64,000 bases of DNA from Polynucleobacter sp. 31A-FELB (GCF_018882405.1 NZ_JACVOO010000003.1:62001-126000), one strand, 5' to 3'. Positions 10,276 to 23,634 are shown, numbered from the stretch's first letter. Notes: a model not told the origin generated them from the sequence alone. A program made the numbers and translations.

Positions 10276-10287
10276 GCGCTAAGACTG
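10264..10287 (-). terminator. Hairpin after rpsJ overlapping the rplC promoter
   Basis: CAGTCTT (10264-10270) and AAGACTG (10281-10287) pair with a 10-base loop, 12 nt after the rpsJ stop. No T run longer than three follows on the minus strand, so it is a weak terminator or a processing site. Confidence 0.4.
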
Positions 10288-10298
10288 GAAATACTGAA

Positions 10299-10610
10299 TT
10301 ACTGCAACTTAATTTCGACGTCCACACCTGCTGGGAGGTCTAATTTCATCAAGGCATCTACTGTTTTCTCTGTAGGATCAACGATATCCATCAAACGCAG
10401 ATGGGTACGAATCTCTAACTGGTCACGTGATGTCTTGTTAACGTGTGGTGAACGCAGAATGTCAAAGCGCTCGATACGTGTTGGCAAGGGTACTGGACCC
10501 TTAACAACTGCACCAGTACGCTTAGCTGTATCAACGATTTCAGCTGCAGACTGGTCGATCAAACGGTAATCAAATGCTTTAAGACGAATACGAATTTTTT
10601 GGTTTTGCAT
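10299..10610 (-). CDS. rpsJ: 30S ribosomal protein S10
   Basis: S10 is a small-subunit head protein and also, as NusE, a transcription antitermination factor with NusB. The 103-residue product has exactly the usual length and the conserved [17 protein letters not shown] start and [20 protein letters not shown] end. It lies downstream of tufA and is separated from rplC by a promoter-bearing gap, so it may be read mainly with the str-group transcript. Confidence 0.97.
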   Translation of the reverse strand: MQNQKIRIRLKAFDYRLIDQSAAEIVDTAKRTGAVVKGPVPLPTRIERFDILRSPHVNKTSRDQLEIRTHLRLMDIVDPTEKTVDALMKLDLPAGVDVEIKLQ

Positions 10611-10661
10611 ATTAATTCCAAAGAGCGTTGCGGTGCTGCCGCGTTATATTTCTAAAGAGCT

Positions 10662-10690
10662 CGGTGACATCAGCAGCACTGATGTCACCG
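10662..10690 (-). terminator. Strong 12-bp hairpin after tufA
   Basis: CGGTGACATCAG (10662-10673) and its exact complement (10679-10690) enclose a five-base loop. It begins 31 nt after the tufA stop on the minus strand. Only three T in a row occur within the next ten bases, so it may be a weak terminator, an RNA-stability element or a processing site between tufA and rpsJ. Confidence 0.5.
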
Positions 10691-10717
10691 GTTAGCAAAC
10701 CGCTAAATAATTTACTG

Positions 10718-11926
10718 CTATTAAGCCAAAATCTTTGCAACCACGCCGGCGCCAACAGTACGGCCACCTTCACGGATCGCAAAACGTAAACCTTCTTCCA
10801 TCGCGATAGGAGCGATGAGTTTTACGGTAATCGTGACGTTATCACCAGGCATAACCATTTCTTTGTCTTTTGGCAACTCGATTGAACCAGTTACGTCCGT
10901 TGTACGGAAGTAAAACTGTGGACGATAGTTGTTAAAGAATGGAGTATGACGACCACCTTCATCTTTACCCAAGATGTAAACCTCGGCTGTAAAGTGAGTA
11001 TGTGGGGTGATTGAACCTGGCTTAGCCAATACTTGGCCGCGCTCAACTTCTTCACGTTTTGTACCGCGTAACAAGATACCAACGTTATCGCCTGCTTGAC
11101 CTTGGTCGAGCAATTTGCGGAACATTTCAACACCAGTACAAGTTGTCTTGAGTGTTGGCTTGATACCAATGATTTCAATCTCTTCACCAACTTTAACGAT
11201 ACCGCGCTCGATACGGCCTGTAACAACAGTACCGCGACCGGAGATAGAGAACACGTCCTCTACTGGCATCAAGAACGCACCGTCAACAGCACGCTCTGGA
11301 GTTGGGATGTAGGAGTCAAGTGCTTCGGCCAACTTCATGATGGCTTCTTTACCCAATGGGCCTTCGTCGCCTTCAAGAGCTAACTTAGCAGAACCTTGAA
11401 CGATTGGTGTGTCATCGCCTGGGAAGTCGTACTTAGATAGAAGCTCACGAACTTCCATTTCTACGAGTTCTAACAACTCAGCGTCATCAACCATGTCGCA
11501 CTTGTTCAAAAATACGATGATGTATGGAACACCAACTTGGCGTGCCAAGAGGATGTGCTCACGAGTTTGTGGCATTGGGCCGTCAGCTGCTGAGCAAACC
11601 AAAATAGCGCCGTCCATCTGAGCAGCACCAGTAATCATGTTCTTAACGTAGTCAGCATGTCCTGGGCAATCAACGTGAGCGTAGTGACGATTAGCAGTCT
11701 CGTACTCAACGTGTGCTGTATTAATAGTAATACCGCGTGCTTTTTCTTCTGGAGCAGCATCGATCTGATCGTATGCTTTAGCTTCGCCACCGAATGCTTT
11801 TGAAAGCACAGTTGCAATAGCTGCTGTCAATGTGGTTTTACCATGGTCAACGTGACCGATTGTGCCAACGTTTACGTGCGGTTTTGTCCGCTCAAACTTT
11901 TCTTTTGCCATTTTTTTGTCTGCCTT
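10718..11926 (-). repeat. tuf repeat, copy A
   Basis: This 1,209-bp segment covers tufA plus 3 bp after its stop and 15 bp before its start. By visual comparison it is identical to 27507-28715. The two are direct repeats about 16.8 kb apart. Identity stops abruptly on both sides. Confidence 0.9.
10721..11911 (-). CDS. tufA: Elongation factor Tu, copy A
   Basis: EF-Tu delivers aminoacyl-tRNA to the ribosomal A site as a GTP complex. The 396-residue product has the G1 motif [10 protein letters not shown] (about residues 19-28), [12 protein letters not shown] (G3) and NKCDM (G4), then two beta-barrel domains. The protein is identical to the second copy at 27510-28700. It is the last gene of the rpsL-rpsG-fusA-tufA (str) group. 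An AAGG ribosome-binding site lies in the 15-bp leader shared with the other copy. Confidence 0.98.
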   Translation of the reverse strand: MAKEKFERTKPHVNVGTIGHVDHGKTTLTAAIATVLSKAFGGEAKAYDQIDAAPEEKARGITINTAHVEYETANRHYAHVDCPGHADYVKNMITGAAQMDGAILVCSAADGPMPQTREHILLARQVGVPYIIVFLNKCDMVDDAELLELVEMEVRELLSKYDFPGDDTPIVQGSAKLALEGDEGPLGKEAIMKLAEALDSYIPTPERAVDGAFLMPVEDVFSISGRGTVVTGRIERGIVKVGEEIEIIGIKPTLKTTCTGVEMFRKLLDQGQAGDNVGILLRGTKREEVERGQVLAKPGSITPHTHFTAEVYILGKDEGGRHTPFFNNYRPQFYFRTTDVTGSIELPKDKEMVMPGDNVTITVKLIAPIAMEEGLRFAIREGGRTVGAGVVAKILA

Positions 11927-11961
11927 CTTAGCTAGTCAATATTCAAAATAATGTGGATAAA

Positions 11962-14064
11962 TTACTTCGCTTTAGCAGCCATAACTGCTTCAGCAACGTT
12001 CTTAGGTGCTTCGGAATAATGCTTAAATTCCATGGTGTAGGTAGCGCGACCTTGGGTCAACGAGCGCAAGCCAGTTGAGTACCCAAACATCTCTGCCAAT
12101 GGCACTTCAGCGCGAACGATCTTACCGCCCCCTGGAATGTCATCCATACCTTGCAAAATACCGCGACGTGATGAGAGGTCACCCATTACGTTACCCATGA
12201 AATCTTCTGGTGTTTCAACTTCAACAGCCATCATTGGCTCAAGCAATACTGGTGATGCTTTGCGCATACCGTCTTTGAATGCCATCGAGCCCGCCATCTT
12301 AAATGCGTTTTCGTTGGAGTCAACGTCATGGTATGAACCGAAGAACAATGTTGCTTTGATATCTACGACTGGATAGCCAGCCAAAATACCGGAGTTCAAT
12401 GTTTCGATAATTCCTTTTTCTACCGCAGGAATGTATTCACGTGGAACAACACCGCCTTTAATAGCATCAACGAATTCAAAACCTTTACCTGGGGCTTGTG
12501 GCTCTAACTTCAATACCACGTGACCATACTGACCACGACCACCAGACTGCTTAACGAATTTACCTTCAATCTCTTCGCAAACCTTGCGAATTGTTTCGCG
12601 ATAAGCAACTTGTGGCTTACCAACAGTTGCCTCAACACCAAACTCACGACGCATACGATCAACCAAAATTTCCAAATGGAGCTCGCCCATTCCAGAAATA
12701 ATAGTTTGGCCAGATTCTTCGTCTGTCTTTACGCGGAAAGAAGGATCTTCTTGTGCCAAGCGATTCAAAGCAAGACCCATTTTTTCTTGGTCAGCTTTTG
12801 TCTTTGGCTCTACAGCTTGAGAGATCACTGGCTCTGGGAATACCATGCGCTCCAAAATAACAATGCTATCTGGATCACACAATGTTTCGCCTGTCGTTGC
12901 GTCTTTTAGACCAACTGCAGCTGCGATATCGCCAGCGAATACTTCTTTGATTTCTTCACGTTCGTTTGCATGCATTTGCAACAAACGACCAACACGCTCT
13001 TTTTTGCCCTTGATTGGGTTGTAGATTGTGTCGCCAGATTTCATTACACCTGAGTAAACACGGAAGAAGATGAGCTGGCCAACGAATGGGTCAGTCATGA
13101 TCTTAAATGCCAACGCTGAGAACTTTGCACTATCAGAAGCTTCACGTGTTGTCGGTGTGCCATCTTCCAATTCACATGGAACTGGTGGAACGTCTAATGG
13201 TGAAGGCAACAATTCAACAACCGCATCCAACATCGCCTGAACGCCTTTGTTTTTGAAAGCTGTTCCGCACAGCATTGGAACGATTTCATTAGCGATAGTA
13301 CGTTGACGCAATGCTGCCTTGATTTCTTCCTCGGTCAAGCCTTCGCCGCCGAGATACTTTTCCATCAACTCTTCTGAACTCTCTGCAGCAGCTTCGAGCA
13401 TTTTCTCGCGCCACTCTTCAGCAGAAGCTTGCAATTCAGCAGGGATATCTTCGTATGTAAATTTAGTGCCTTGTGAAGCCTCATCCCAATAGATGGCCTT
13501 CATCTTCACCAAGTCCACAACACCTTTGAAGTTTTCTTCAGCGCCGATTGGAATCTGGATCAAGATAGGATTTGCTTTAAGACGCATCTTCATTTGGTCG
13601 TAGACCTTGAAGAAGTTAGCACCAGTACGGTCCATCTTGTTTACGAATGCTAAACGTGGAACTTGGTACTTGTTAGCTTGACGCCAAACAGTTTCAGATT
13701 GTGGCTGTACACCACCGACTGCACAGTAAACCATGCAAGCGCCATCCAAAACGCGCATTGAACGCTCAACTTCAATAGTGAAGTCTACGTGTCCTGGGGT
13801 ATCAATAATGTTGATACGGTGCTCTGGGAAATTACCAGCCATACCCTTCCAGAACGTTGTAGTAGCAGCAGAAGTAATCGTGATACCACGCTCTTGCTCT
13901 TGCTCCATCCAGTCCATGGTTGCAGCGCCATCATGTACTTCACCAATTTTGTGATTAACACCGGTGTAGAACAAAACGCGTTCTGTTGTTGTTGTCTTAC
14001 CTGCGTCAATATGCGCAGAAATACCGATATTGCGGTATTTGTCGATAGGGGTTTTACGTGCCAC
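11962..14064 (-). CDS. fusA: Elongation factor G
   Basis: EF-G is the translocase GTPase and also splits ribosomes with RRF. The 700-residue product has GTPase motifs [10 protein letters not shown] (about residues 17-26), DTPGHVDF and NKMDR, and domains II-V follow with the domain IV block [14 protein letters not shown]. Length is usual (704 in E. coli). It lies between rpsG (27 nt) and tufA (50 nt). Confidence 0.98.
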   Translation of the reverse strand: MARKTPIDKYRNIGISAHIDAGKTTTTERVLFYTGVNHKIGEVHDGAATMDWMEQEQERGITITSAATTTFWKGMAGNFPEHRINIIDTPGHVDFTIEVERSMRVLDGACMVYCAVGGVQPQSETVWRQANKYQVPRLAFVNKMDRTGANFFKVYDQMKMRLKANPILIQIPIGAEENFKGVVDLVKMKAIYWDEASQGTKFTYEDIPAELQASAEEWREKMLEAAAESSEELMEKYLGGEGLTEEEIKAALRQRTIANEIVPMLCGTAFKNKGVQAMLDAVVELLPSPLDVPPVPCELEDGTPTTREASDSAKFSALAFKIMTDPFVGQLIFFRVYSGVMKSGDTIYNPIKGKKERVGRLLQMHANEREEIKEVFAGDIAAAVGLKDATTGETLCDPDSIVILERMVFPEPVISQAVEPKTKADQEKMGLALNRLAQEDPSFRVKTDEESGQTIISGMGELHLEILVDRMRREFGVEATVGKPQVAYRETIRKVCEEIEGKFVKQSGGRGQYGHVVLKLEPQAPGKGFEFVDAIKGGVVPREYIPAVEKGIIETLNSGILAGYPVVDIKATLFFGSYHDVDSNENAFKMAGSMAFKDGMRKASPVLLEPMMAVEVETPEDFMGNVMGDLSSRRGILQGMDDIPGGGKIVRAEVPLAEMFGYSTGLRSLTQGRATYTMEFKHYSEAPKNVAEAVMAAKAK

Positions 14065-14091
14065 TGTTGGTACCTTTTCTTTACTGTGCGA

Positions 14092-14562
14092 TTAGAAGCG
14101 GAAATGTGAGAAAGCTTTGTTAGCTTCTGCCATACGGTGAACTTCTTCACGCTTCTTCATTGCTCCGCCGCGACCTTCTGCAGCTTCTAATAATTCGTTG
14201 GCCAAACGTTGAGCCATAGATTTTTCACCGCGCTTTTTAGCGGCTTCGCGCACCCAGCGCATTGCCAAAGCAGAACGGCGTGATGGGCGAACTTCAACAG
14301 GAACCTGGTAGTTAGCGCCACCAACACGACGGCTCTTCACCTCAACCATTGGCTTAACGTTGCCCATAGCTGTTGAGAAAACTTCGAGTGGTTCTTTATT
14401 TGCTTTTTTCTCGATGTGATCAAAGGCACCGTAAACGATACGCTCTGCAACCGATTTCTTGCCGTCCAACATGAGGACGTTCATGAATTTTGCTACTTCT
14501 ACATTGCCGAATTTTGGATCAGGCAAGATTTCCCGTTTGGGAACTTCACGACGACGTGGCAT
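14092..14562 (-). CDS. rpsG: 30S ribosomal protein S7
   Basis: S7 starts assembly of the small-subunit head and in E. coli represses the str operon. The 156-residue product has the [18 protein letters not shown] start and the conserved [17 protein letters not shown] beta-hairpin region. About 150 nt lie between it and rpsL; no clear regulatory fold was identified there. Confidence 0.97.
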   Translation of the reverse strand: MPRRREVPKREILPDPKFGNVEVAKFMNVLMLDGKKSVAERIVYGAFDHIEKKANKEPLEVFSTAMGNVKPMVEVKSRRVGGANYQVPVEVRPSRRSALAMRWVREAAKKRGEKSMAQRLANELLEAAEGRGGAMKKREEVHRMAEANKAFSHFRF

Positions 14563-14712
14563 AACTACTCCTTCAGTTCAGTTAGGGGTGGCCCACATGG
14601 ATCACCCGCTCCGGCCGTCCTACTATCCAAAGAAATCTCTAGACGGAACGGCCACTTACTTGTCTTTAAAGTCTGACAAACGAAGACTTACTGCAAATAC
14701 TTTAAGTTGCTA

Positions 14713-15093
14713 TTAAGCAGCTTTCTTAGCGCGCTTAGCACCGTACTTGGAACGTGACTGCTTACGGTCTTTAACACCTTGCAAGTCAAGTGAGCCACGA
14801 ACGATGTGGTAACGAACACCTGGTAAATCCTTTACACGACCACCGCGGATCAATACTACTGAGTGTTCCTGGAGGTTATGGCCTTCACCACCAATGTATG
14901 AAATGACTTCAAAACCATTAGTTAAGCGAACTTTAGCTACTTTACGTAGCGCAGAGTTAGGCTTCTTAGGAGTGGTTGTGTACACACGTGTACATACACC
15001 ACGGCGCTGCGGGCTGTTTTGCAGCGCAGGGCTCTTGCTTTTAACGGTCAGCCGTGTTCTTGGCTTACGTAATAATTGATTAATTGTTGGCAT
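14713..15093 (-). CDS. rpsL: 30S ribosomal protein S12
   Basis: S12 is in the decoding centre. The 126-residue product begins [12 protein letters not shown] and has [18 protein letters not shown] and [17 protein letters not shown]. The lysines in both segments, where streptomycin-resistance changes arise, are wild type. It is the first gene of the str group; a good promoter lies about 105 nt upstream. Confidence 0.97.
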   Translation of the reverse strand: MPTINQLLRKPRTRLTVKSKSPALQNSPQRRGVCTRVYTTTPKKPNSALRKVAKVRLTNGFEVISYIGGEGHNLQEHSVVLIRGGRVKDLPGVRYHIVRGSLDLQGVKDRKQSRSKYGAKRAKKAA

Positions 15094-15197
15094 AAAATAG
15101 CTCGGTTAGTACTTCTTTGTTGCTTTCTTCAAGAAAATCAATGACTTAGAGAAATCCTAGGTCAAAACGACCCTCTTCTGAATCAGTAGAACTCAGC

Positions 15198-15226
15198 ATT
15201 CTAGCCTGGCCAGCCCTTTCCGTCAA
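15198..15226 (-). promoter_or_regulatory. str operon promoter upstream of rpsL
   Basis: On the minus strand TTGACG (15221-15226) and TAGAAT (15198-15203) are 17 bp apart, close to the sigma-70 consensus. It stands 10 nt after the rpoC terminator T run and about 105 nt before the rpsL ATG. Confidence 0.75.
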
Positions 15227-15235
15227 CCTCGAGGG

Positions 15236-15259
15236 AAAAAACTGGCCATTTCTGGCCAG
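15236..15259 (-). terminator. Rho-independent terminator after rpoC
   Basis: CTGGCC (15254-15259 on the other strand as GGCCAG) pairs with 15242-15247 across a six-base loop, and six T (15236-15241) follow directly on the minus strand. This is a textbook intrinsic terminator, ending the rpoBC transcript 11 nt after the stop codon. Confidence 0.85.
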
Positions 15260-15269
15260 GAATACCAAA

Positions 15270-18200
15270 TTAGCTTGGATCAGCCTCCCCAGCAGGAGCA
15301 ATCACTTCAGCCTCTATTTCTACAGGCATATCAGCCATTGCATCCTCTTCGGCGGCAATCATTTGAGCGCGATCACGCTCGAATTGCTCTCTGACCTTGC
15401 GTGCACGGCGGTAAGACAAGCCGGTACCAGCAGGGATCAAGCGACCAATAATGACGTTTTCCTTGAGGCCACGGAGTGTATCGGTCTTGCCCATAATTGC
15501 AGCTTCGGTCAATACACGGGTGGTTTCTTGGAAAGAAGCCGCTGAAATGAAGCTGTCTGTCGACAAGGATGCCTTAGTAATACCAAGCAACACATTCTCG
15601 AACTGAGCTGGGCGCTTACCTTGTGCAATCACAGCATCGTTTGCGTCATATAACTTAGAACGCTCAACTTGCTCACCAGTGATGTAGGCAGTATCGCCAC
15701 CATCAGTAATTTGCACACGACGCAACATTTGACGCACGATTACTTCAATGTGCTTGTCATTAATCTTCACGCCTTGCAAACGGTAAACGTCTTGAACTTC
15801 GTCCACGATGTAGATCGCCAACTCTTCAATACCTCTGAGTGTCAAGATGTCATGCGGATCGGCAGGGCCTTCCACAATCATCTCGCCCTTATTCACAACT
15901 TGGCCGTCATGAACGAGAACTTGTTTCTCTTTAGGAATCAAGAATTCATTAGCTTCGCCATCCATATCAGTAATAACTAAACGTTGCTTGCCTTTGGTTT
16001 CTTTACCGAAGGAAACAGTTCCAGTTACTTTAGCTAATACAGCAGCATCTTTTGGTGAACGTGCTTCGAACAATTCAGCAACGCGTGGCAAACCACCGGT
16101 AATGTCGCGAGTCTTCTGTGATTCGATTGGAATACGTGCCAATACTTCACCAACTTCAACTTTTTGACCATCTTTAACGGTGATCAAAGCGCCAACTTGC
16201 AAACCGATGTTTACTGGGTGATCTGTACCCGCAATCATCACTTCGCCGCCCTTGTCATCAACTAAGTTGATCATTGGACGAACGCCTTTGCTAGCAGCAC
16301 TACGACGCTTACCGTCAATCACCACCAAAGTGGAGAGGCCGGTTACTTCGTCAACCTGCTTAGCTACAGTAACGCCTTCTTCAACGTTGTCGAAGCGAGC
16401 AATACCAGCGTACTCAGAAATGATTGGACGTGTTAACGGATCCCAAGTTGCCAAGCTTGCGCCAGACTTCACTGCTGCGTCTTCTTTCACCAAGAGAGTC
16501 GCACCGTATGGCACTTTATGACGCTCACGCTCACGGCCGTTATCATCAACGATCAAGACTTCGCCAGAACGTGAAATCACGATCTGCTCGCCCTTGGCAT
16601 TCTTCACAACACGCATCGTGCCGGAGAACTTCAAAGCACCGTTAGACTTCGCTTCGATGTTGCTTGCAACCAATGCACGTGATGCCGCGCCACCAATGTG
16701 GAAGGTACGCATAGTCAACTGTGTGCCTGGCTCACCAATGGACTGAGCAGCGATAACACCAACCGCCTCACCAACGTTGACCAAACCACCGCGACCTAAA
16801 TCACGTCCGTAGCACTTCGCGCACAAGCCAAAGCGAGTTAAGCATGACAACACTGTACGAACTTTAACCTCGTCGATACCCAAGGCAACGATTTGATCAA
16901 CGTGATCTTCATCGAGCAATGTGTCGTTAGGAACGATCACCTCTTGTGTATCTGGATGAACGATGTCACCGATACATACACGACCCAAAATACGATCGCG
17001 CAATGCTTCGATAATTTCGCCACCCTCTACGAGGGCTTTCATTGTTACGCCGGAAGTTGCGCCGCAATCATCTTCGATTACAACGAGGTCTTGAGTTACG
17101 TCGCACAAACGACGTGTCAAGTAACCTGAGTTCGCTGTCTTCAATGCTGTATCGGCCAAACCTTTACGAGCACCGTGTGTTGAGATGAAGTACTGCAACA
17201 CGTTCAAACCTTCACGGAAGTTCGCTGTAATTGGGGTTTCAATGATGGAGCCATCAGGCTTCGCCATCAAACCACGCATACCGGCCAACTGACGAATCTG
17301 CGCTGCAGATCCACGCGCACCAGAATCCGCCATCATGTAGATAGAGTTAAAGGATTCTTGACGCACAGTTTTACTGTTGCGGTCGAGTACGTCAACGTGT
17401 GACAACTCATCCATCATCGCTTTACCAACTTGGTCGCCAGCTGCACCCCAAATATCAACCACGTTGTTATAACGCTCTTGATTGGTTACGAGGCCTGACA
17501 TGAACTGCTTGTCATACTCTTTAACCTTGTTGGTTGCTTCAGTGATGATGCGCTCTTTAGAGGTTGGAATCAGCATATCGTCGATTGCAACCGAGATACC
17601 AGCATTTGTTGCCAAGCGGAAACCAGACTGCAAGAGTCGGTCAGCAAAAATAACTGTTTCACGGAGGCCGCACTTACGGAATGAAGTGTTAATCAGACGT
17701 GAGATTTCTTTTTTCTTCAGAGGCTTATTGATTTCCTCAAAAGTCATGCCCTTAGGCAAGATTTCTGACAAGATTGCACGGCCAACTGAAGTTTGATAGA
17801 TCTTAGTCTTTTCAGCAAAACGGGCGTCGCCCTCTGCTTTCTTGTCCACGATCTCAAACTCAGTAATACGCACCGCAACGCGTGAGGCCAATTCAACCTG
17901 GCCAGCTTCGTGTGCACGAATTACTTCAGCGATATTAGCGAAGACCATGCCTTCGCCTTTACCGTTAATCTTGTCACGAGTAGCGTAGTACAGACCCAAC
18001 ACCACGTCCTGTGAAGGAACGATAGATGGTTCGCCGTTAGCTGGGAACAATACGTTGTTCGAAGCCAACATCAATGTACGTGCTTCCATTTGCGCTTCGA
18101 GCGACAAAGGAACGTGAACCGCCATTTGGTCACCGTCAAAGTCGGCGTTAAATGCCGCGCAGACTAATGGGTGCAATTGGATTGCTTTACCTTCAATCAG

Positions 18201-19532
18201 CATTGGCTCGAAAGCCTGAATACCAAGACGGTGCAATGTAGGCGCACGGTTCAACATGATTGGATGTTCACGAATCACTTCTTCGAGAATGTCCCAAACG
18301 ATTGGAGTCTGACTTTCAACTTCTTTCTTCGCAGCCTTAATAGTGGTTGCAATTCCCAAAGTCTCGAGCTTGTTGAAAATAAATGGCTTGAACAATTCCA
18401 AAGCCATCAATTTTGGCAAGCCGCACTGATGTAATTTCAACGTCGGGCCAACCACGATGACTGAACGACCAGAGTAGTCAACACGTTTACCCAACAAGTT
18501 TTGACGGAAACGACCGCTCTTACCTTTAATCATCTCAGCCAAGGACTTGAGAGGACGCTTGTTAGCGCCAGTCATGGCCTTACCGCGACGACCGTTGTCG
18601 AGCAATGAATCAACCGCTTCTTGCAACATACGTTTTTCGTTGCGAACGATGATCTCTGGTGCGCGCAACTCTAACAAACGCTTGAGACGGTTGTTACGGT
18701 TAATCACGCGACGATAGAGGTCGTTCAAATCAGAGGTAGCAAAGCGACCGCCATCCAACGGCACCAATGGGCGCAATTCAGGTGGCAATACTGGCAATAC
18801 TTCCATGATCATCCAGTCAGGCTTAATGCCTGAAGTCTGGAACGCTTCGAGCACTTTTAAGCGCTTAGCGTATTTCTTGATCTTGGCATCGCTACCAGTA
18901 GCTTTCAAGTCAGCACGAATAGTCTCAACTTCGCGATCGATATCAATCGAACGCAAGAGATCACGAATACCTTCAGCGCCCATGATGGCAGTAAACGCAC
19001 CGTCACCATACTCTTCAGTCTTGGCAATGTACTCGTCTTCAGACATGATCTGACCGCGCTTCATTGCGCCTTCAGGAGTCATGCCAGGATCTACAACTAC
19101 ATATGCTTCAAAGTAAAGAACGCGCTCGATATCACGCAATGTCATATCGAGAACCATACCCAAACGGGACGGCAATGACTTCAAGAACCAGATGTGCGCT
19201 ACAGGGGCTGCCAACTCAATGTGGCCCATGCGCTCACGACGTACCTTAGCAAGCGTAACTTCAACGCCACACTTCTCACAGATAACGCCACGGAACTTTA
19301 AACGCTTGTACTTACCGCATAAGCACTCGTAGTCTTTGGTTGGTCCAAAAATCTTGGCGCAGAACAAACCATCACGCTCGGGCTTAAAAGTCCGGTAGTT
19401 GATAGTTTCTGGTTTGCGTACTTCACCAAAAGACCATGAGCGAATTTTCTCAGGGGATGCAAGACCAATCTTGATGACATCAAACTGCTCATCACCCTGC
19501 GTTTGCTTAAATAAATCGAGCAATGCTTTCAT
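15270..19532 (-). CDS. rpoC: DNA-directed RNA polymerase subunit beta'
   Basis: The beta' subunit carries the catalytic Mg of RNA polymerase. Starting at the ATG at 19532 ([10 protein letters not shown]) the product is 1,420 residues, near the E. coli length of 1,407. An upstream TTG frame extension to 19559 overlaps rpoB and is rejected. A four-Cys zinc cluster lies near residues 70-88, the catalytic [12 protein letters not shown] near 460, and the second Cys cluster ([11 protein letters not shown]) near 890. It begins one base after the rpoB stop; a GGAG lies 10 bases upstream of the ATG. Confidence 0.98.
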   Translation of the reverse strand: MKALLDLFKQTQGDEQFDVIKIGLASPEKIRSWSFGEVRKPETINYRTFKPERDGLFCAKIFGPTKDYECLCGKYKRLKFRGVICEKCGVEVTLAKVRRERMGHIELAAPVAHIWFLKSLPSRLGMVLDMTLRDIERVLYFEAYVVVDPGMTPEGAMKRGQIMSEDEYIAKTEEYGDGAFTAIMGAEGIRDLLRSIDIDREVETIRADLKATGSDAKIKKYAKRLKVLEAFQTSGIKPDWMIMEVLPVLPPELRPLVPLDGGRFATSDLNDLYRRVINRNNRLKRLLELRAPEIIVRNEKRMLQEAVDSLLDNGRRGKAMTGANKRPLKSLAEMIKGKSGRFRQNLLGKRVDYSGRSVIVVGPTLKLHQCGLPKLMALELFKPFIFNKLETLGIATTIKAAKKEVESQTPIVWDILEEVIREHPIMLNRAPTLHRLGIQAFEPMLIEGKAIQLHPLVCAAFNADFDGDQMAVHVPLSLEAQMEARTLMLASNNVLFPANGEPSIVPSQDVVLGLYYATRDKINGKGEGMVFANIAEVIRAHEAGQVELASRVAVRITEFEIVDKKAEGDARFAEKTKIYQTSVGRAILSEILPKGMTFEEINKPLKKKEISRLINTSFRKCGLRETVIFADRLLQSGFRLATNAGISVAIDDMLIPTSKERIITEATNKVKEYDKQFMSGLVTNQERYNNVVDIWGAAGDQVGKAMMDELSHVDVLDRNSKTVRQESFNSIYMMADSGARGSAAQIRQLAGMRGLMAKPDGSIIETPITANFREGLNVLQYFISTHGARKGLADTALKTANSGYLTRRLCDVTQDLVVIEDDCGATSGVTMKALVEGGEIIEALRDRILGRVCIGDIVHPDTQEVIVPNDTLLDEDHVDQIVALGIDEVKVRTVLSCLTRFGLCAKCYGRDLGRGGLVNVGEAVGVIAAQSIGEPGTQLTMRTFHIGGAASRALVASNIEAKSNGALKFSGTMRVVKNAKGEQIVISRSGEVLIVDDNGRERERHKVPYGATLLVKEDAAVKSGASLATWDPLTRPIISEYAGIARFDNVEEGVTVAKQVDEVTGLSTLVVIDGKRRSAASKGVRPMINLVDDKGGEVMIAGTDHPVNIGLQVGALITVKDGQKVEVGEVLARIPIESQKTRDITGGLPRVAELFEARSPKDAAVLAKVTGTVSFGKETKGKQRLVITDMDGEANEFLIPKEKQVLVHDGQVVNKGEMIVEGPADPHDILTLRGIEELAIYIVDEVQDVYRLQGVKINDKHIEVIVRQMLRRVQITDGGDTAYITGEQVERSKLYDANDAVIAQGKRPAQFENVLLGITKASLSTDSFISAASFQETTRVLTEAAIMGKTDTLRGLKENVIIGRLIPAGTGLSYRRARKVREQFERDRAQMIAAEEDAMADMPVEIEAEVIAPAGEADPS

Positions 19533-19533
19533 A

Positions 19534-22500
19534 TCAGTTGCGCTCCATGTCAATGTCAATACCCAACGAGCGGATTTCTTTTACCAACACGTTGAAGGAT
19601 TCGGGCATGCCAGCATCAATTGTGTGCTCGCCCTTGACGATGTTTTCGTAAACCTTGGTACGGCCTGCGACGTCATCGGACTTCACTGTCAGCATTTCCT
19701 GCAAGACATATGACGCACCGTATGCTTCGAGGGCCCAAACTTCCATCTCACCAAAGCGCTGACCACCAAACTGAGCTTTACCGCCCAGTGGCTGTTGCGT
19801 TACTAACGAGTAAGGTCCGGTTGAACGTGCGTGCATCTTGTCGTCGACCAAATGGTGGAGTTTCAAGACGTGCATTACACCAACAGTTACAGGACGCTCA
19901 AACTGATCGCCAGTACGGCCGTCGCACAAAATCATTTGCTGACGTGAAGGCGTCATCTTCAAAGAAGCAGCAACTTCTTCTGGATATGCCAACTCGAGCA
20001 TGCGTCCGATTTCAGCTTCGGTTGCACCGTCAAACACTGGAGTAGCGAATGGCAATCCTTGGCGTAAATTCTCAGCCAAAACTGTGATCTGCTCATCAGT
20101 GAAGTTATCGATATCTTCGATACGACCGGTTTCGTTGTAAAGCTGCTTCATGAACTTACGGAGTTCAGCTTGTTTAGCTTGTTGACGAACCATCTCATCA
20201 ATGCGCTTACCAATACCTTGAGCCGCCCAACCTAAATGGGTTTCCAAGATCTGACCTACGTTCATACGGGAAGGAACGCCCAATGGGTTCAAGACGATAT
20301 CAACGGGGCGTCCGTCAGCCATAAATGGCATGTCTTCTGCTGGGGCGATTTTAGAAACCACACCCTTGTTACCGTGACGACCGGCCATCTTGTCACCAGG
20401 CTGCAAGCGACGCTTCACAGCTAGGTAGACCTTAACCATCTTCGTTACGCCAGCCTGCAAATCATCGCCTTGGGTAAGCTTGGTGCGCTTCTCTTCGAAG
20501 GCCTCATCAAACTGCTTACGCTTCGCTTCGATAGACGATTTGATTGCCTCAACTTGTGTAGCAACTTCATCATCCGCTGGACGAACATCGAACCAATGAT
20601 ATTTATCTAAGCTGGCAAGGTATTCCTTGTCGATCTTAGTGCCTTTAGCTAATTTCTGAGGACCACCATTGGCAACCTTGCCAATCAACAGTTTTTCTAA
20701 ACGCATGAAGGCATCGCCTTCAACAATACGCAGCTGGTCGTTTAAGTCCAAACGATAACGTTGTAATTCTTCTTGAATAATGGCTTGTGCGCGTGCATCG
20801 CGCTCAATGCCTTCACGGGTGAAGACTTGAACGTCAATAACGGTACCGATCATTCCAGATGGAACGCGCAAAGAAGTATCTTTAACGTCAGATGCTTTTT
20901 CACCGAAGATCGCACGTAGCAATTTCTCTTCTGGAGTGAGAGTGGTCTCGCCCTTTGGAGTTACCTTACCGACTAAAACGTCGCCAGCTTCTACTTCAGC
21001 ACCGATGTAAACAATACCGCTCTCATCCAAACGGGAGAGTTGTGACTCAGCCAAGTTGGAAATATCGCGTGTAATTTCTTCTGAGCCCAACTTGGTATCA
21101 CGCGCAACAACCGACAACTCCTCAATATGAATAGAGGTGTAACGGTCTTCGGCAACCACCTTCTCGGAGATCAAGATTGAATCTTCGAAGTTGTAACCGT
21201 TCCATGGCATAAATGCCACGGTCATGTTTTGACCCAAAGCCAATTCACCTAAATCGGTAGAAGCACCATCAGCAACTACGTCGCCACGCACTACGCGATC
21301 ACCAGCCTGAACGATTGGACGTTGGTTGATATTGGTATTTTGATTTGAACGGGTGTACTTGATGAGGTTATAAATATCCACACCAACTTCACCAGCCGCA
21401 GTCTCATCATCGTTCACACGAATCACGATACGATTTGCATCAACGTAATCAACAATACCGCCACGGGAAGCCAAAATAACCGTACCGGAGTCAACCGCAA
21501 CAATACGCTCTAAACCAGTTCCAACCAATGGCTTATCAGGACGCAAGCAAGGAACCGCTTGACGTGACATATTCGCACCCATCAACGCACGGTTCGCATC
21601 ATCGTGCTCCAAGAACGGAACGAGCGACGCGGCAGCAGAAACAATTTGACTTGGAGCAACGTCGATGAAATCAATGCGCTCTGGGCTTACCATGATGGTT
21701 TCGCCAGCTTGACGCGCTGAAACCAATTCGTCGGCCAACTTACCAGTTTTGTCGATTGTTGCGTTAGCCTGAGCAATGATGTACTTTGCCTCTTCAATAG
21801 CGGAGAGATAAATTACTTCATCGCTCACTTTGCTATTAGCAACTTTACGATATGGCGTTTCTAAGAAACCATGTTCATTCAAGCGCGCAAATAACGCGAG
21901 TGAGTTGATCAGACCAATGTTTGGTCCTTCTGGAGTTTCAATTGGGCAAACACGACCGTAGTGGGTTGGATGCACGTCACGCACTTCGAAACCTGCGCGC
22001 TCACGTGTCAAACCACCAGGTCCCAATGCAGAAATACGACGCTTGTGCGTGATCTCTGACAATGGGTTTGTTTGGTCCATAAACTGGGACAACTGTGAAG
22101 AACCGAAGAATTCACGAATCGCTGAAGAGATTGGCTTGCTGTTAATCAAATCATGCGGCATGAGGTTTTCTGTTTCGGCTTGGCCGAGACGTTCTTTAAC
22201 CGCACGCTCAACACGTGATAAACCTGCACGGAATTGATTCTCTGCCAACTCACCTACGCAACGTACACGACGATTACCTAAGTGATCGATGTCATCGACT
22301 TCGCCTTTGCCGTTACGCAAGTCAACGAGTGACTTAATGGTGTCGAGGATATCTTCATCCGACAAAACCATTTTGCCTTCCATCTCTGAACGACCGAGAC
22401 GGCTATTTACTTTCATACGACCAACGCGGGATAAATCGTAGCTATCTTCGTTGTAGAACAAGCGCTGGAACAAAGCTTCAACAGCATCTTCTGTTGGAGG

Positions 22501-23634
22501 CTCACCAGGACGCATCATGCGATAGATGGCAATACGAGCAGCCATTTGATCGGCAGTTTCATCAGTACGCAATGTCTGTGAAATGAACGCACCAGAATCT
22601 AAATCATTGGTGTAAATGGTTTCCAATTGCTTGATGCCTGCATCGCGCAATGTAGCCAACAACTCCTCAGTGATTTCATCATTAGCGTACGCCAAGATTT
22701 CACCAGAGTCTGGATCAATGATGTTGCGTGCAACTACGCGACCAACTAAATAGTCATCTGGAACAACGATGTTTTTAGTCTTAGCGGCTTCGAGTTCACG
22801 AATATGTTTTGCATTGATACGCTTGTCTTTTTGAATGACAACAACGCCATTCTTATCAAGCACATCAAAACTAGCTAACTGACCACGCAAACGCTCTGGC
22901 ACAAATTCCATAGAGGCGCCATTTGCGCTCAATGAGAAATGATCAAAGTTAAAGAAGTTTGCAAGGATCTGTTCGTTGTTTAAACCAATTGCTTTGAGCA
23001 AAATGGTGACAGGCATCTTGCGACGACGGTCAACGCGGAAATAGAGAATATCTTTTGGATCAAACTCGAAATCGAGCCATGAACCACGGTAAGGAATGAT
23101 GCGTGCTGAGAACAGCAACTTACCTGAGCTGTGTGTCTTGCCCTTATCGTGTTCAAAGAACACGCCTGGGGAACGGTGCAACTGAGAAACGATCACGCGC
23201 TCAGTACCGTTGATCACAAAAGAGCCGTTATCAGTCATGAGTGGAATTTCACCCATGTAGACTTCGCTCTCTTTTACCTCTTTAACCTTAGTAGGCGCTT
23301 CGCGATCATAAATAATCAAGCGAACTTTTGCACGTAAGGCTGAGTGGTATGTGTAACCACGCTGTTGACATTCTTTAACGTCAAACGGTGGCTGTGACAA
23401 CTGGTATGACACGTATTCCATACGTGCGTAGCCATTGTTGGACACAATTGGGAATGCTGATGTAAAGGCAGCTTGAAGTCCCTCTGTAAGACGAGACATT
23501 GCTGGCTTTTCAGCCTGTAAAAATTTAGCGTAGGATTCCAGCTGCGTTGCGATCAGGTATGGAACCTGATGATTATTTACTCGCTTAGCAAAGCTTTTAC
23601 GGACTCGCTTGCGTTCGGTGAAGCTGTAGTTCAT
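19534..23634 (-). CDS. rpoB: DNA-directed RNA polymerase subunit beta
   Basis: Beta forms the other half of the RNA polymerase active-site cleft and is the rifampicin target. The ATG at 23634 ([15 protein letters not shown]) has GGAG five bases upstream and gives 1,366 residues, usual for betaproteobacteria. The open frame goes 19 codons further up without support. The rifampicin region ([18 protein letters not shown], about residues 530) is wild type, and [15 protein letters not shown] is present near residue 1,080. Confidence 0.98.
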   Translation of the reverse strand: MNYSFTERKRVRKSFAKRVNNHQVPYLIATQLESYAKFLQAEKPAMSRLTEGLQAAFTSAFPIVSNNGYARMEYVSYQLSQPPFDVKECQQRGYTYHSALRAKVRLIIYDREAPTKVKEVKESEVYMGEIPLMTDNGSFVINGTERVIVSQLHRSPGVFFEHDKGKTHSSGKLLFSARIIPYRGSWLDFEFDPKDILYFRVDRRRKMPVTILLKAIGLNNEQILANFFNFDHFSLSANGASMEFVPERLRGQLASFDVLDKNGVVVIQKDKRINAKHIRELEAAKTKNIVVPDDYLVGRVVARNIIDPDSGEILAYANDEITEELLATLRDAGIKQLETIYTNDLDSGAFISQTLRTDETADQMAARIAIYRMMRPGEPPTEDAVEALFQRLFYNEDSYDLSRVGRMKVNSRLGRSEMEGKMVLSDEDILDTIKSLVDLRNGKGEVDDIDHLGNRRVRCVGELAENQFRAGLSRVERAVKERLGQAETENLMPHDLINSKPISSAIREFFGSSQLSQFMDQTNPLSEITHKRRISALGPGGLTRERAGFEVRDVHPTHYGRVCPIETPEGPNIGLINSLALFARLNEHGFLETPYRKVANSKVSDEVIYLSAIEEAKYIIAQANATIDKTGKLADELVSARQAGETIMVSPERIDFIDVAPSQIVSAAASLVPFLEHDDANRALMGANMSRQAVPCLRPDKPLVGTGLERIVAVDSGTVILASRGGIVDYVDANRIVIRVNDDETAAGEVGVDIYNLIKYTRSNQNTNINQRPIVQAGDRVVRGDVVADGASTDLGELALGQNMTVAFMPWNGYNFEDSILISEKVVAEDRYTSIHIEELSVVARDTKLGSEEITRDISNLAESQLSRLDESGIVYIGAEVEAGDVLVGKVTPKGETTLTPEEKLLRAIFGEKASDVKDTSLRVPSGMIGTVIDVQVFTREGIERDARAQAIIQEELQRYRLDLNDQLRIVEGDAFMRLEKLLIGKVANGGPQKLAKGTKIDKEYLASLDKYHWFDVRPADDEVATQVEAIKSSIEAKRKQFDEAFEEKRTKLTQGDDLQAGVTKMVKVYLAVKRRLQPGDKMAGRHGNKGVVSKIAPAEDMPFMADGRPVDIVLNPLGVPSRMNVGQILETHLGWAAQGIGKRIDEMVRQQAKQAELRKFMKQLYNETGRIEDIDNFTDEQITVLAENLRQGLPFATPVFDGATEAEIGRMLELAYPEEVAASLKMTPSRQQMILCDGRTGDQFERPVTVGVMHVLKLHHLVDDKMHARSTGPYSLVTQQPLGGKAQFGGQRFGEMEVWALEAYGASYVLQEMLTVKSDDVAGRTKVYENIVKGEHTIDAGMPESFNVLVKEIRSLGIDIDMERN

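Noticed and set aside
10891..11383. Frames on both strands inside tufA, repeated identically in tufB (27680-28172)
   Set aside because: Their duplication is explained by the tuf repeat itself; they show no independent coding signal.
14563..14712. A regulatory fold in the rpsL-rpsG gap
   Set aside because: Only a five-bp GGGTG/CACCC stem was seen, too weak to report as the S7-binding site.
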